From: Sipunculus nudus
Lineage: Eukaryota; Annelida; Sipuncula; Golfingiida; Sipunculidae
Assembly (NCBI GenBank): GCA_026874595.1
Contig: CM049318.1
Location: forward strand, 43,998,456-44,062,455
Length of the DNA: 64,000 nt
Direction: 5' to 3'
Position numbers and translations under genes: made by a program. The first letter of the stretch is position 1, and the number at the start of each line of letters is the position of its first letter. The notes beneath the pieces are model-generated. The model did no database searches, was not told where the DNA came from, and worked only from the letters and a program-made list of their open reading frames with translations. Positions 36,715-49,877 of this stretch are shown one piece after another.

Positions 36715-39169
36715 CAAGGGACCCATGGGTCACGGCGCTCAGCTGATCATGATTGGACTATAAATGTTTCTCCAAGTCGTAAAGCTTATGAATATCATGG
36801 ACATGTTCGGCTAATATAAAGGAATGTAATGTAATATGTGAGTAAATGATAAATGAAATTACCTGACTGATGGATTAATAGAGTAAATATAGTGGTTTAT
36901 TTTTTATTTATTTAGGAGGGGTTGAAAATTGTGATATATTTGAGCAAATATGAATGCAATGACAGCAGTAATAAGCAGTAGTAGAATGATGATAAGGCTA
37001 TTTGTTGAAGGATCTAAAGTGTATGGTAGTCTGCAAGCTTTCAATTTGACAGATATGATGTTATGAATAACTATGCTGATGAAGTGATTTATGAATTTGT
37101 GACTGTATGACACAATATCTCTTTAGTCTTGACAAGGCACATTATTGTGATGCCCACTATGTCTACATATTACACAATATTGACATAATTTCTGGCATGT
37201 ACATAGGTACCTATGGATGAATAGTTATACAAAATATTAAAGTATGAATATATCTGATTCATCTTGTTCTTGCTTACTGAGGCTGACTTTGGGATGGGGT
37301 TCGGAGAAGGGAAAAGTGAGGGGCAGCACGAAGGTGGATTTAGAAATATTCTATTGTAACATTTTTCATTTATATAAGAATATGAAAAGCTAAGAAGAAA
37401 GGGGCCCTCCTACTTGGTTATAGTAAAGTTCTAAATATATGATTGCAAACTAATATTCTGACAAGACTGTCATGAAGAAAAACAGTAAAATTTTGAGATA
37501 CTGTGATGCATATGAAAATTTACAGATGGACAGGCAAGTGGACAGAATGGACTAATACCTTTATTTCACTTTCAAGGGAATAATGCATTTAAGTTTATAT
37601 ATAAGCCTATTTTTTTAGCATATCCACTTTTTCCATTTAGAAGTTTTTATCTGAATCATTTTTTTTTATTTACAGGTTTTATAAATTTTTAATAAAAAAA
37701 AAACTGAAAATATAAGTTAAAATATTAGAATTGTTGCAAAAGTTGCAATCATTATATATACAGAGTAAACAAACTGAAACTATAAGTTAAAATATTAGAA
37801 TTGTTGCAAAAGTTGCAATCATTATATATCCAGAGTGTTGCTCATATTGGGTCATATTATGCATACACATATATTTTATTATTTTTAAATCATAAATGTT
37901 TAAACTGAATTTAAAAGAAAATAATGCAACAACATGGCATCTACAAGAATATTACTTGAATCACTATTAAAAAGTTTTGCACATTGGAGTTTTCAGTACA
38001 TGCTTAATTTTATTCACCAAAATAAAATAAAAGATTCAGTAAATTTGTTAAATAAAACATCTTTTCAAATAAAGTATACACACTGTTGGTTGAATGGGGG
38101 ACAAACAATATCATTGAGCTAATTACTATCCCAGTTTTAATTTATACCTGGAATTAATAGTCAATGTCACACCTGGTGAAGTTTTTACTCTTCTGAAGTA
38201 AGGAATTACTTATCTGATGAACATCCACACTTTCATAGCAATACACCACTTTGTGGACACAATTAAATGTTCACTTTAATCATTGAAACCCTGGTGGTAC
38301 AATACAAAATCTAAAATGTAGCATAGCCTAGAATAAGAATGAATCAAATACAGAAAATAATAACATTCATCTAGTTTATGCACCATCTGGGGGGGGGGGG
38401 GGGGGGGGGAGTGCGGGGCAGAGGGGAAGGCTGGTAGTGGCCAAGCTGAGCCAAGGCAAGCTGCCTGGGGTGGGTTACATAATGCAAGTGAAGGCTGTCC
38501 TACTAGGTGGGCTAGATGTAAACAACACTTGACATGGTGTATGAAAACGTGAATAAAAGCTATTCTTTCAAATTAATTTCTTTGAAATTTCAGAATTTAA
38601 AAGATTAAATCCTTATGTATATATGCTGTGAAAATTAAATCAACAGTGCTTACAGGGAAAAAACGTGCCATTGCCAAAGTTGGACAAAATTTAAGGTATT
38701 GATTTTTTATTAATGCTAATAACTTGAAAAATTTTCAAAATGCAGATCTAATTTTGGGTAAACAATTGAATCTTGATTAAATAAAGTTATATTCTTGAAA
38801 AAAGTCTCTAGCTTCAGCAATTCTCATGTTAAATGAGTAAATATATTTCCTGATTTTTTAAAAATTGCATTATATTTTGGCCCAAAACTTCAAAATAATA
38901 CCCAATACTGACCTAATTTTTGGTATGGTAGGAGATTTTGGGGACATCTAACATTATGCCAACAGCCTGGGAAGCATAGAGATGTGCACTGAATGACCTA
39001 CAGTCATCAAAGTGGACTGCTTGACAATGTAAGGGAATACAACAAGAGCCCAAACAAAAATTCAATAACTAGCCTAATTTTGCAGCTTTTATTTTCAAAT
39101 TTCAGATTTTAACAGATTAAATCCTTATGTGTACATGCTGTGAAAATTAAATCCACAGTACTTACAGAA
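36715..39169 (+). mobile_element. Family I subtype e, interrupted at 39170
   Basis: The 5' end is CAAGGGACCCATGGGTCAC and GGCGCTCAGCTGA. It matches 10731-12256 over about 1.5 kb but has an extra 600 bp near its start. It also has a short tandem duplication of about 70 bp at 37700-37830 and a G21 run at 38389-38409. The 3' part continues for 60 bp after the subtype c insertion (41892-41951) and is then lost. Confidence 0.7.
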
Positions 39170-41891
39170 CAAGTGACCCATAGGTCATGACGCTCAGCTG
39201 CCAAGCATGACCTGCGACATCATGGGCTGAGATTCACAACTTCCAGTTAAATTTTGAAGACCCAATTTGCCAATATGTTGAAATTTTCTACGACAACAGA
39301 AATATATATCACCTGTGTCTGGTTAAAACACAGTGAATTTATGGTCAGAGGAAAAATATTGATTGTTAAGCTATCAGCAACTATTCCCAGAGCTTGCTTG
39401 ATACCTGTCAGTGTCAAAAGGAACACCACAAAGGGCAAATATAAGATCAACATATATAGAAAAAATCAAGGAAATCCATGCAAGAATTATTCAGAAATGG
39501 GTGCTACTGTTTAAATTTTATTTAATACAAGCCAACTGTACTGCACCTGTATAAATGATGGTAATATTTATTAAGAAATATTTGACCCAATCCTTTGCAA
39601 GATAAGATTAATATACTTCCAACTGCATTCACTTTAACAGTTCTTGAGATAATATGATCAAAAGGAATATGGTTGCCTGGTGGCCATATTCAACTTCTGA
39701 CAGGTCTGAAATCAGACAACAAACATTCTCTAAATTGGATCAAACATTGAAGAAAAATCACTGAAACTGCACTGAAAAAAAGGATTTCTAAGGTGGCTAA
39801 CTGGCAGACAAAATGGATTTCTGACAAGTCAGACATTTGATATCACACATCCTCCAATTAGAGACCAAACTTGGGGCAAATTCTCCAAAGGATGGTACAG
39901 TAATGAATGTCCAAAACAAATCAAACGGCATGTTAAGGCCCTCATATCAGATTTATAGATATGCAAATGTAAAAAGTGTAAGTCTAATATTTTTTATTAT
40001 AACTCTGCTTTTCAATGGGGTCAGCAGGGTAGGTAAACTGCAAAACCTGAAAGAAAGGAAATGCAGAAAGCATGACTAAGAGTCTTGTAATGAAAAAAAG
40101 CCATCCTTAATCCAGGTACATATCCACATATTATGAGAAGAAACACTTGCTTTTATATGTGGTGATTTATATATAAATATTCCAATATCTAGGAAACTAA
40201 ATTTATTGCTATGATTCCATAAAATAAACTGCAAAATGTTCCCATCATCTTATAAATCAGTAGCTAAACCTTAATACTGTACTCTCATAGTCTTAATGCC
40301 TGGCTGAAGCATTCCGACAACTGTGTTTTTGTTATGCAGTAACAGGTACTTATCACTCAGCCTTATCACTTAATAGGCTGGGAGTCATATGTCACTAGTG
40401 TCACTCACAATTACAGCGACACAGTGATATGTACCAGCTGGATTGCAATGGTTATATATAAAAGAAAAATAGAGATGGTCTACAAAATAAGTTATTGCAA
40501 ACATCCCTGACCAATGACCTTGGCCTTTTGCCCACATATCAACTGGATTCTTTCTAAATGATGGGTAACTACTAACCACTTAAAACTGGTGTAATTACTT
40601 GGCAACCAATGAGTGAATAACTTAGATCTGCAACCTTTAACCTCCTGACCAGCTGACCCCAAAATCAATCAGTTATTTCTTCAAGCAAAAAGACCCATAA
40701 ATATGAAGTTTGGATCAAATTGTGTGATGCATAGATGTGGCATATGTGAAAGACTGAAGGTTTGGGTTGAACAGTTTCACCAGAAATATGTTCACAAGCA
40801 TTTAGAACAATTAAGTATTGTGGCCTTGACCTTTGACCTTTTGAACTCGACATCAATAGGCTTCTTCCCTTATTGGAAGGTAAGCCATATATGTCAGATG
40901 GAAGGTATAGATTGAAATGTTTGCCTGAAAATGTCTCCACATTAGAAGAGGGTGCAATGAACTTGACCTTTGACCTGAAAATCAACAGGTCTTTTCCCCT
41001 GTTGGCAGAGAATCGATATCAGTGCTGGAAGGTTTGGAATAAAAAGTCCAGCTTGAAATGTGTCCACAACCTTTTAAAAAAATATGTTCACAAGCATTTA
41101 GAACAATATTGGGACCTTGTCCTTTGACCTTTTGAACTCAACATCAATAGGCTTCTTCCCCTATTGGTAGGTAAGCCATATATGACAGGTGGAAAGTATA
41201 GATTGAAAAGTTTGCCTGAAAATGACTCCACATTAGAAGAGGGTGCTGTGAACTTGACCTTTGACCTCAAAATCAACAGGTCTTTTCCCCTGTTGGCAGA
41301 GAAGTGATATCAGTGCTGAAAGGTTTGGAATGAAAGGTCTAGCTTGAAATGTGTCCACAACCTTTTCAAAGAATTGAATCCTGTGACCCTGACCTTTGAC
41401 CTTGTGACCTCAACATCTATAGGATTCTTCTCCCACTTAGTAGGTGAGCTATATGTGAAAGATCAAAGAATTGGGATGAAAGGTTTGGCTTAAAATGCAT
41501 CCACAGGCTTTTCAAAGAAGTTGGTTCTGTGACCTTGACCTTTGACCTTGTGACCTCAAAATAATTATGGTTCTTCCCCTGTTGGTAGGTGAGCTGTATG
41601 TGAAAAATGGAAGGTTTGGGATGAAAATTTTGGCTAAAAGAATTATTTCTGGGGGGTGCAAATACACCCCATAACTTTGAGAATATAGGTGGCAGTGACC
41701 TAATTTCAGGTTTGCAAGGAGATCTTTTAAGAACCTCTAAGACTGCATAGGGTTCATGGCCCTAGCCCCTACGGTTAGGATTTGTGCCCTGCTAACAGAC
41801 GGACGACCGGCCGGCCGGACGGACAGACGGAAGGACCCCGGGCAAAGACCCATCGCTATAGCCCTGCATGACTGAAAGTCAGCTGAGCTAA
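39170..41891 (+). mobile_element. Family I subtype c, complete (2722 bp)
   Basis: Same ends and order as 525-2965, with an additional interior unit near 41080-41240. TGACCTTTGACC motifs are repeated between 40825 and 41550. The host sequence around it (ACTTACAG before, AAAAAAACGTGCC after) matches uninterrupted copies at 33410 and 43512, so the insertion site is an A run. Confidence 0.85.
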
Positions 41892-41951
41892 AAAAACGTG
41901 CCGTGGCCAAAATTTAAGGTACCAATTTTATATTTTTGCCAATATATAAAA

Positions 41952-44900
41952 CAAGGGACCTATGGGTCACGGTGCTCAGCTGTTATATATGATAAAAAAA
42001 TATGATTTAGAAATGAGGCACATGCTGGTTTTGTGTGGTAATAAGTATAAGCTGTTTTATGAGTTGTTGTTTAGCTTATGTATGATTTTGATAGTACCTT
42101 TGGAGACAGAGAAGAGAATTGATTTAATTTTTTTATTAACAAATGGAGTACTATTGTCACACAGATTTTGACTTGGCCATATAACTTATAAGCAGAACAT
42201 ATAATATAAGAGTTTAACTATTTATTAAAAACAAGGGACCTATGGGTCACTGTGCTCAGCTGACATTAACCTTGAAGGTAAAAATCTAAAATAATATCTA
42301 ATGGAGATAAAGTGTAAGAGGAAGAGGTAATAAAGGCCATGGTTGGTTTATATGATTGGTTTGTATTGATTAGCAAGAAATTGTTGCAAAAATATTTTGT
42401 GACCTGACCATGTGTTTCCTAATGTTGAAACTAAAGCATGTGAGCAGTTTGTGAACAAATGATCTGTACTATTACCATGATCATTAGTTGGTTTTTCGAT
42501 TAACTGTTGACATTTCAGTAGTTTACACATTTGTTCAATTGAATCTATATTTTTGCATAATATATATTTTTAATTATACATGTATTTTTTTTTATGAAAT
42601 GTATACAGCTGAAATATAGCTAATTAACAACATAAACCAGGGCAAAGAAAGCCTGATCTCAAATTCTGCTGAGGCAGGAAAATAATGAACAAATGTTTGT
42701 ATTAAATCCTGATTTTTTATCACATCAATTTTTTTCTAATTTAAGTTTATATTTCTATACATTTCCAATTTAACATATATATCTGAATATAAAAGTTGAT
42801 TCATAATTCTCAATTGCATCATCATAAATCTCAATCTTGTCAGATAACACCACATCATGCATACAAATGTTTATTTATTTTTTACCACAAAAATATATCT
42901 TTTAAATCTGCAAAACAATAAATATCTAAAAATAATACTTGATTTAGATTTCAAAATTTTTAATTGTGTCTTTATTTATCCATAATGTGCTTCATATTTT
43001 ATAATAATTTAAGCATACTGATGGGTTCATTTATATTTGTTAAAATCATTTAAAAGAAAATTGATTTCTTTAAAAATGCTACATTACACAACATTGCATC
43101 TTCTGGATTACACCTTGAATTATTTTTTCAAGGAAAGTTTTTGCATATCGGAGTGGAAACAGCATTACAATTAAGGAGATACAGTGAAAACAATAACAAT
43201 TACTGAATAACACTTGGTGGGTTGGGTTTGCGGGGGGGGGGGGGGGGGGATGATTGGGGTGGTGATATGAGAATAACTGTACACCTGTCACAGCAGGGGA
43301 TCTCCCCCAGTGACGGTAACAAATCAGAAACCCTGGCATAGCTGACTTCCAGTGACCTGGAGTGGAACCCTGCATCTGTAATCAAAGCAAGTGACTACAG
43401 AAAAAAAAATCAATAACTAGCTTAATTTTCAAGCTTTTATTTTCAAATTTCAGATTTAGACAAACTAAATATTTATGTTTACATGCTGTGAAAATTAAAT
43501 CAATGGTGCTTACAGGAAAAAAACGTGCCATGGTCAAAGTTGGGCAAAATTTAAGGTACTGATTTTTTTTTTTATGCTAATAACTTAAAAAAATTACAAA
43601 ATTCAGATCTAATTTTGGGTAAACAATTGAATCTTAATTAAACATAGTTATATACTTGAGAAAATAGACTCTAGTTTCAAAATTTATCATTTTAAGTGAG
43701 TTATTATTTTTCCTGATTTTTTACAAAGTCCATTATGGTTGGGCCCATAACTTAAAGAATTTATACTTTTCAGTCTTAATTTCTGGCATGTACATAGGAA
43801 CTTTATAGAGGAATATTTATGGTAAATATGAGGAAAAACAGATGAGTGGTTTTGATAATAGGCAGTCCTGAAGTGTGAAAATAGGATTTTAATAAAAAAT
43901 TGAGGTTTTTCTTTAATTTCTCAAAGGAACGAAGTCGCAAAGACCCAGTTTTCGGCTTGGTAGGAGATCTTGGGGACATCTAACATTATGCTGAATTTTG
44001 GATTCCTAGGTCTTAAGGTTTCAAAACGTGCTACATCTACGGACGGACGGACGGACGGACGGACAGATGGACGGACGGACGACGGACAATGGAGCACGAC
44101 TATAGCTCAGATGACTTATAGTCAGCTGAGCTAAAAATTACAAATATTGTCCCAGATATAATTTTTATTAAAAATAATAAGAGAATCGTATGATTTTTAA
44201 AATGAAATATAACTGAAATGAATAATAAAATAATATTAAAGAATATATTCATGAATGCATTCATGAATACATTTGGAAAGTATTTGCACTGGTATTCATA
44301 TACTTTCATTTTTACCTGAATTCCATTTCTTTATGCAAGAAATTTTATAATGGAGTACATATTCATATTCGTATTTAAATACAATTGCAAAGTATTCCCA
44401 CCATGTCTAATATTTATTCAGTTTTCACCAAACAATGGTGTTGAGAATCCAGAATGTACAAAATTCACACATTTAAATAATGATCATAAGTACCTGGTTT
44501 TATGGCTTTTATTTATATTAAAAAAAATAAATGTGATATATTCATTTTGGACTAATTTCACATCAATGTACACACTAGACACAGTAGGAATCTAGATTAA
44601 TATTATCAACTGCATCTTTGTCTATCATTAATTTCCTTCATATGATCCCTAATGATTAGTAATGAATAATATGATTTACTTTTTTATTATTAAAATTGAA
44701 CTGAAAAATGCCATAGGTGACTGCATGGTGTTATTTGGAATACGTGACATTCTATCCATCGATACAAGATTCTTATATCATCAGTAACTGCAAGTTAATT
44801 CCCTATTATTATAAACTAACAAATTCCTTTTCTATTTTTCTTTAATTTGTTATTAAAAACCAATAAAAATTGATTAATTTATTGTTTATTGTTATGTTGT

Positions 44901-46476
44901 TGGTTAAAACTACTAGATGAGTTGGGTTGGACACCTGGATCAACTGTGGCTGGCCATAAGCTGCCTGGCTGCCCAAGTATATGCCTCGCCTCAAGCGTGC
45001 ATAATTTGCTGAAAGTTCAACAAGGTCAACATACAGGTGACTCAAGAGTGGCTGGAGAGAGCCAAGGTCTGACATGGTCTCATAAAAACATTAATAAAAG
45101 CTACAATTTTTGGCCAATTTCTTTCAGCTTTCTAAACTAAAAAGCTGAAATCCTTATGTGTGCATGATATGAAAATTATATAAACAGAGCTCATATGAAA
45201 CAAAAGTGAAATGGTCAAAGTTGGGCAAAATTTAAGGTACTAATTTTATATTTATACTAATAACTGATAAAATTTTAAAAATTCAGAACTAATTTTGTAT
45301 ATTCAATTGAATCTTGATTAAATAATGTTACATCCCTGACAAAAAATCTCTAGCTTCAGCAAGCCCCTTCTTAAGGGAGTAAATATATTTCTTGATTTTT
45401 TACAAAGTGCATTATGTTTAGGCCCATAACTTAAAACAATTACGCAATACTGACATCATTTCTGGCATGTGCACAGAGAATGTATAGAAAAACATGTATA
45501 TTATATATGATTAAAGTCAGATCAGTGGTTTTGATATTAGGCAGTATTGAAGTGAAACAATGGGTTTTTAATGGAAAAATCAAGTTTTTCATTGATATCT
45601 CGAAGGAATTAAGTCCTTGTGATCAAATTCTTGGCATGGTAGGGGATTTTGGAGAAATCTAACTGTATGCCAAATTTAAGGAATTTAGAGCTGAAGCTCG
45701 GGAGCTGAGCTCTAGCAAACTGCATAACACTAGCAATATGTGACATGGTGCTTGAAAAATTGAATAAAATCTACAGTTTTTGATCAACTGGTTTCAAATT
45801 TTTGGTGTTAACAGTTGAAATGCTAACAAAAACATGCTGTGAAAATTTAATCCACAGCAGTTACAGCAAAAAAACGTGCCAAGGTCAAAGTTGGGCAAAA
45901 TTTAAGGTACCAATTTTTTATTTTTGCCAATATTTTAAAAAATTTAAAAGATTTTGATCTAATTTTGGGTACACAATTTAATTTTGATTAATTTAAGTAA
46001 TATTACTGGAAAAAAAGTGCTTAGCTTTAACAAGTTTTGTGTTAAGTGATAAAATTTCTTTCCTGATTATTTACAAAATGCATTATGTTTGGGCCCATAA
46101 CTTTTTTAAATTATATAATACAGACCTAATTTCTGGCATGTCCATAGGAATTATATAGAGGATTATTTATAGAAAATATGAGGAAAAACAGATGAGTGGT
46201 TTTGATATTAGGCAGTCCTGAAGGGTGAAAATAGGTTTTTAATAAAAAATTGAGGTTTTTCCTTAATTTCTCAAAGGAATGAAGTCGTAAAGACCCAGTT
46301 TTCGGCTTGGTAGGAGATCTTGGGGACATCTAACATTATGCCGAATTTTGGATTCCTAGGTCTTACGGTTTCAAAACGTGCCACATCTACGGACGGACGG
46401 ACGGCACGACAGACGGACAGACGACGGACAATGGACCACGACTAGAGCTCAGATGACTTATAGTCAGCTGAGCTAA
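41952..46476 (+). mobile_element. Family I subtype b, complete, hosting a second family I copy
   Basis: It starts CAAGGGACCTATGGGTCAC and ends AGTCAGCTGAGCTAA. Removing 42232-44134 leaves 2622 bp whose order matches 24371-26619 plus an extra block carrying a second copy of the AAAACGTGCC region (about 45735-46240). The GGAC tract is near 46390-46430. Confidence 0.85.
42232..44134 (+). mobile_element. Family I subtype g, complete, nested (1903 bp)
   Basis: Near-identical to 32142-34011 along its whole length. Flanks TTTATTAAAA and AAATTACAAATATTG join to give the uninterrupted sequence seen at 56560 and 63880, with no target duplication. It has a long GGAC run at 44039-44093 and a G18 run at 43232-43249. 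Confidence 0.9.
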
Positions 46477-47428
46477 AAATACAGGTGGCGCCACCAGTCT
46501 GCAGAAACTGATGAAACATCTCATGATTAATATGTATGCCAAAAATCATGACCATCAGTGATGTAGTTAATGAGATATTGAAGTACTGTACGAAATTTTT
46601 CACCATTCTGGGGGTTACTTTGGGGTCCCATAGCTCGAAGGATATGGGTAACAGAGACCTTATTTCTGGTTTCCATGGAGAATTTTCATAGGTCTCTCAG
46701 AATATCAAGAATGAAGATTCTAGGTCTTGTCTTTACGATTTGTGCCCTGTTAACAGATGTCTACATTTTTAAAGGTCTCAAAAAGAGAAAACAATTCGTA
46801 AAAAATCGAAAAATACAGGTGGAGCCACCAGTCTGCAGAAACTGATGAAACATCTCATGATTAATATGTATGCCAAAAATCATGACCATCAGTGATGTAG
46901 TTAATGAGATATTGAAGTACTGTACGAAATTTTTCACCATTCTGGGGGTTACTTTGGGGTCCCATAGCTCGAAGGATATGGGTAACAGAGACCTTATTTC
47001 TGGTTTCCATGGAGAATTTTCATAGGTCTCTCAGAATATCAAGAATGAAGATTCTAGGTCTTGTCTTAACGATTTGTGCCCTGTTAACAGATGTCTACAT
47101 TTTTAAAGGTCTCAAAAAGAGAAAAAAATTCGTAAAAAATCGAAAAATACAGATGGCACCACCAGTCTGCAGAAACTGATGAAACATCTCATGATAAATA
47201 TGTATGCCAAAAATCATGACAATCAGTGATGTAGTTAATGAGATATTGAAGTTTTTGTATGAAATTTTTCACTATTCTGGGGGGTACTTTGGGGAACAAT
47301 AGCTTGAAGGATATGGGTAATAGAGATCTAATTTCTGGTTTCCATGGAGACTTTTCATGGGCCTCCCCGTATGTCAAGATAGAAGATTCTAGGTCCAGTT
47401 GTTACGATTTGTGCCCTGTTAACAGATA
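46477..47428 (+). repeat. Array of three family I 335-bp modules
   Basis: Modules start near 46481, 46815 and 47151; the first two are nearly identical. GGTGGCGCCACC is intact at 46484-46495 in the first and changed in the others. The array ends at TGTTAACAGAT with no 3' hairpin, so it is truncated. Confidence 0.85.
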
Positions 47429-48229
47429 ATTTGTTATGAATGAAGTTATAGTATACGTGCGCAAGTGTTAACTACAAACTTCTCGCTTCCTCTTTCATGT
47501 GTAGTCTCTCAGCCAATCACAAGATCTTATCCCATTGCAACTCAGCTGCCAATCAATGTGTCACAAGATCTTAATGTTAACAATATCAATGCGTGAGGAC
47601 CTGTGTTTATGCCAATGTTTAAACATTCTGTGAGCTAATAATGGTAAACAAGGATTGCTTTTGCTCAATGTTTCCGTGTCTATTTTCCTTTGCACTGTTG
47701 GCATATTAATATCTCAGATTGTTGCTTCCGCTTGATGCCATTTGAGGACGTGGCTTTTGCCCCTCCCACATAAAAGGGTTCGCAGTTGGCCTTATCTGAC
47801 AAATTTGAATGCAAACAAGCCCTTTATTCTCGGCTAGAGGTGACATGCTTAATATTTGAAACTCCATTTAAGATATGGACATAAAAGTATTTAGGTAGCA
47901 AATAATTAACACAAAATGTTTGGGCTGTTTTGACCGACATAATTTGGGTACCTTTGTGACTCAGAAATTGCCTATAAGGATACTTTGGACATTTCACAAA
48001 TGAAGTCAAAAATAAAAAAAAAGGTCTCCGTATTTAGTCTGGCATGCTAGCTATAGAAAATGGAATGTAATATACAAACACATACTGACAAACAAATCGA
48101 GACATTACATGTTTGTTCTTCAAAGGTGCTGTATTATCACTTAAGTACCTGCCCTCTGATGATGTGGGTGATATACAGGAAATCTTCCATTTAAAACCTC
48201 ACTGTCTTGTTAGTAAAAACAAAACAAAA
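47429..48229. other. Unassigned block with promoter-like motifs
   Basis: A single-copy block with CCAATCA near 47513, a CCCCTCCCACATAAAAGGG stretch at about 47760 resembling a GC-rich box plus TATA box, and AAGATCTTA repeated twice (about 47521 and 47568). It replaces the 3' end of a module array, so it could be a solo LTR or another element. No paired ends were confirmed. Confidence 0.35.
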
Positions 48230-49267
48230 CTAGAATATCAGCAGAAGCTGACAAAAGCCCTCAGCCAAAAGAACAGTGTTTAGAGGTGGTAACAGTAACA
48301 AGTACTAAATATCTATTCTCACATGGATGTATATCTGTACATGTCTCAGTTATAAATTTAAAATTGAGAGGTATGTACCATGATTCATAACAATCCACCA
48401 AATGCTTCCTGAAAAATAAGCATCTAAGTTTTATTCTATTATAAGCTCTGTGACCTTGAAAAGTGGGTCAAGGTCACCCATCTTCGAACTTGACCGAGAT
48501 TTTGTCAATATATATCTTCACCAAAGAAATAAAATTCCTATTTTGAATCCTTTTAGAGATATCCCGCTCACAAGGCCCAAGTTGAAAAATCCAAGAAAAA
48601 TTCATTAAAAATCAGAAATTGCAGGTGGCGCCCCCAAACTTGTGTAGCAGTTAAAGACCATCAGTCCCTATGACCATAGTAAGTATTGTGCAAATCCACC
48701 CATTGGTACCTGAGAAATAAGCTTCTAAATGTTTTTTCTATGATCAGCTCTAAAACGTAGAAAAATAGGTCTAGGTCACCAATCTTCGAACTTGACCGAG
48801 ATTTTGTCAATATACATCTTCACCAAAAAAATAAAATTCCTACGGTGAATTCTTTTAGAGATATCCCGCTCACAAGGTAAAAGTTGAAAAATCCGATAAA
48901 AATTCATAAAAAATCAGAAATTGTAGGTGGCGCCACCAAACTTGTGTGGCAGGTACAGGCTATCAGTCCTAATAATCAAAGCAAGTTTTGTGAAAATCCA
49001 CAAAATGGTTCCTGAGTAATAAGCATCTAGGTATTTTTCTATAATCAGCTCTAAAATGTAGAAAAATAGGTCAAGGTCACCCATCTTCGAACTTGACCGA
49101 GATTTTGTCGATATACATCTTTACCAAGGAAATAAAAATCTGACGGTGAATCCTTTTCAAGATATCCCGCTCACAAGGTAAAAGTTAACGGACGCCGGAC
49201 GGACGGACGGACGGACGGACAGCTTGGGTGACGACAATAGCCCATCAGCCTAAGGGCTGAGGGCTAA
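48230..49267 (+). mobile_element. Family IV element, complete (1038 bp)
   Basis: The 5' end is CTAGAATATCAGCAGAAGCT, holding the hairpin TCAGC-AGAA-GCTGA, then AGCCCTCAGCC at 48256-48266. The 3' end has the exact inverse GGCTGAGGGCT at 49255-49265 as the second arm of a hairpin (first arm AGCCCATCAGCC), followed by AA. Three interior units of about 300 bp carry GGTGGCGCCACC (48926) or a variant. A (GGAC)n run is at 49196-49220. It is the only copy in the window. Confidence 0.85.
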
Positions 49268-49877
49268 AAACTAGTGACAGGATTTATTATTTATTTTAAA
49301 CCGCTAGGTAAAAAATGAGAAATATGGTAATCCATGTGACAGTTCATGAATTAAGCAAGTTAATGTCAAAATATTGCAATGCACCACAATATATTGGCTA
49401 GGGACAAAAGTGAGGTTAGGATGGCTCATTCCTTAATTATCTTGATGTGATCTCCAAAATCTGTTTGTGCAAGTATATGGGGGTGTTTATTATGTGAGGG
49501 GCACTTATTACGTCGAATACAGTATGTAGTCTTGCATTTTGCTGATATAATGGTATTATCAAACATTAAATGTATCAACATTTTGATTAACACTGAGGCA
49601 GTAAAGAATGAAAATTTGATCTAAACTTGTATTTGACACTTTCTGCATATTTAAAAGAAGTCTGAAAGCAACAAATGGGTCATTTTTACTCTTTTACAGG
49701 ACTATGTCTTTCAGAAGCTGACATTTAATACATTTAGTTACTCTGTTGCTTAAAAATATCAATGATCTTACACACCACTTGCATAATTAAATAAGGTATT
49801 TAAGAACAAGGCAGATGAAAAGCTGAAATATCAAGTATATTCCTGTTACTCAGGTTAATCAATGAAATTGAACTAAC
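49268..49877. other. Repeat-poor intron sequence downstream of the first exon
   Basis: No element was recognised. It separates the family IV 3' end from the donor site of the first HDAC exon. Confidence 0.5.

Larger units (their letters stand above)
29921..49877 (-). other. HDAC intron of 19,957 bp, repeat-saturated
   Basis: This is bounded by the donor of the first exon and the acceptor of the second. By inspection roughly nine tenths is nested non-autonomous repeat copies (families I, II and IV); the rest is unassigned sequence. No further HDAC exon is expected here, because the two flanking exons encode contiguous parts of the protein and share a split codon. Confidence 0.9.

Noticed and set aside
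44039-44095. CRISPR-like or regulatory tandem array
   Set aside because: It is a simple GGAC repeat near a family I 3' end; there are no spacers, and the genome is eukaryotic.
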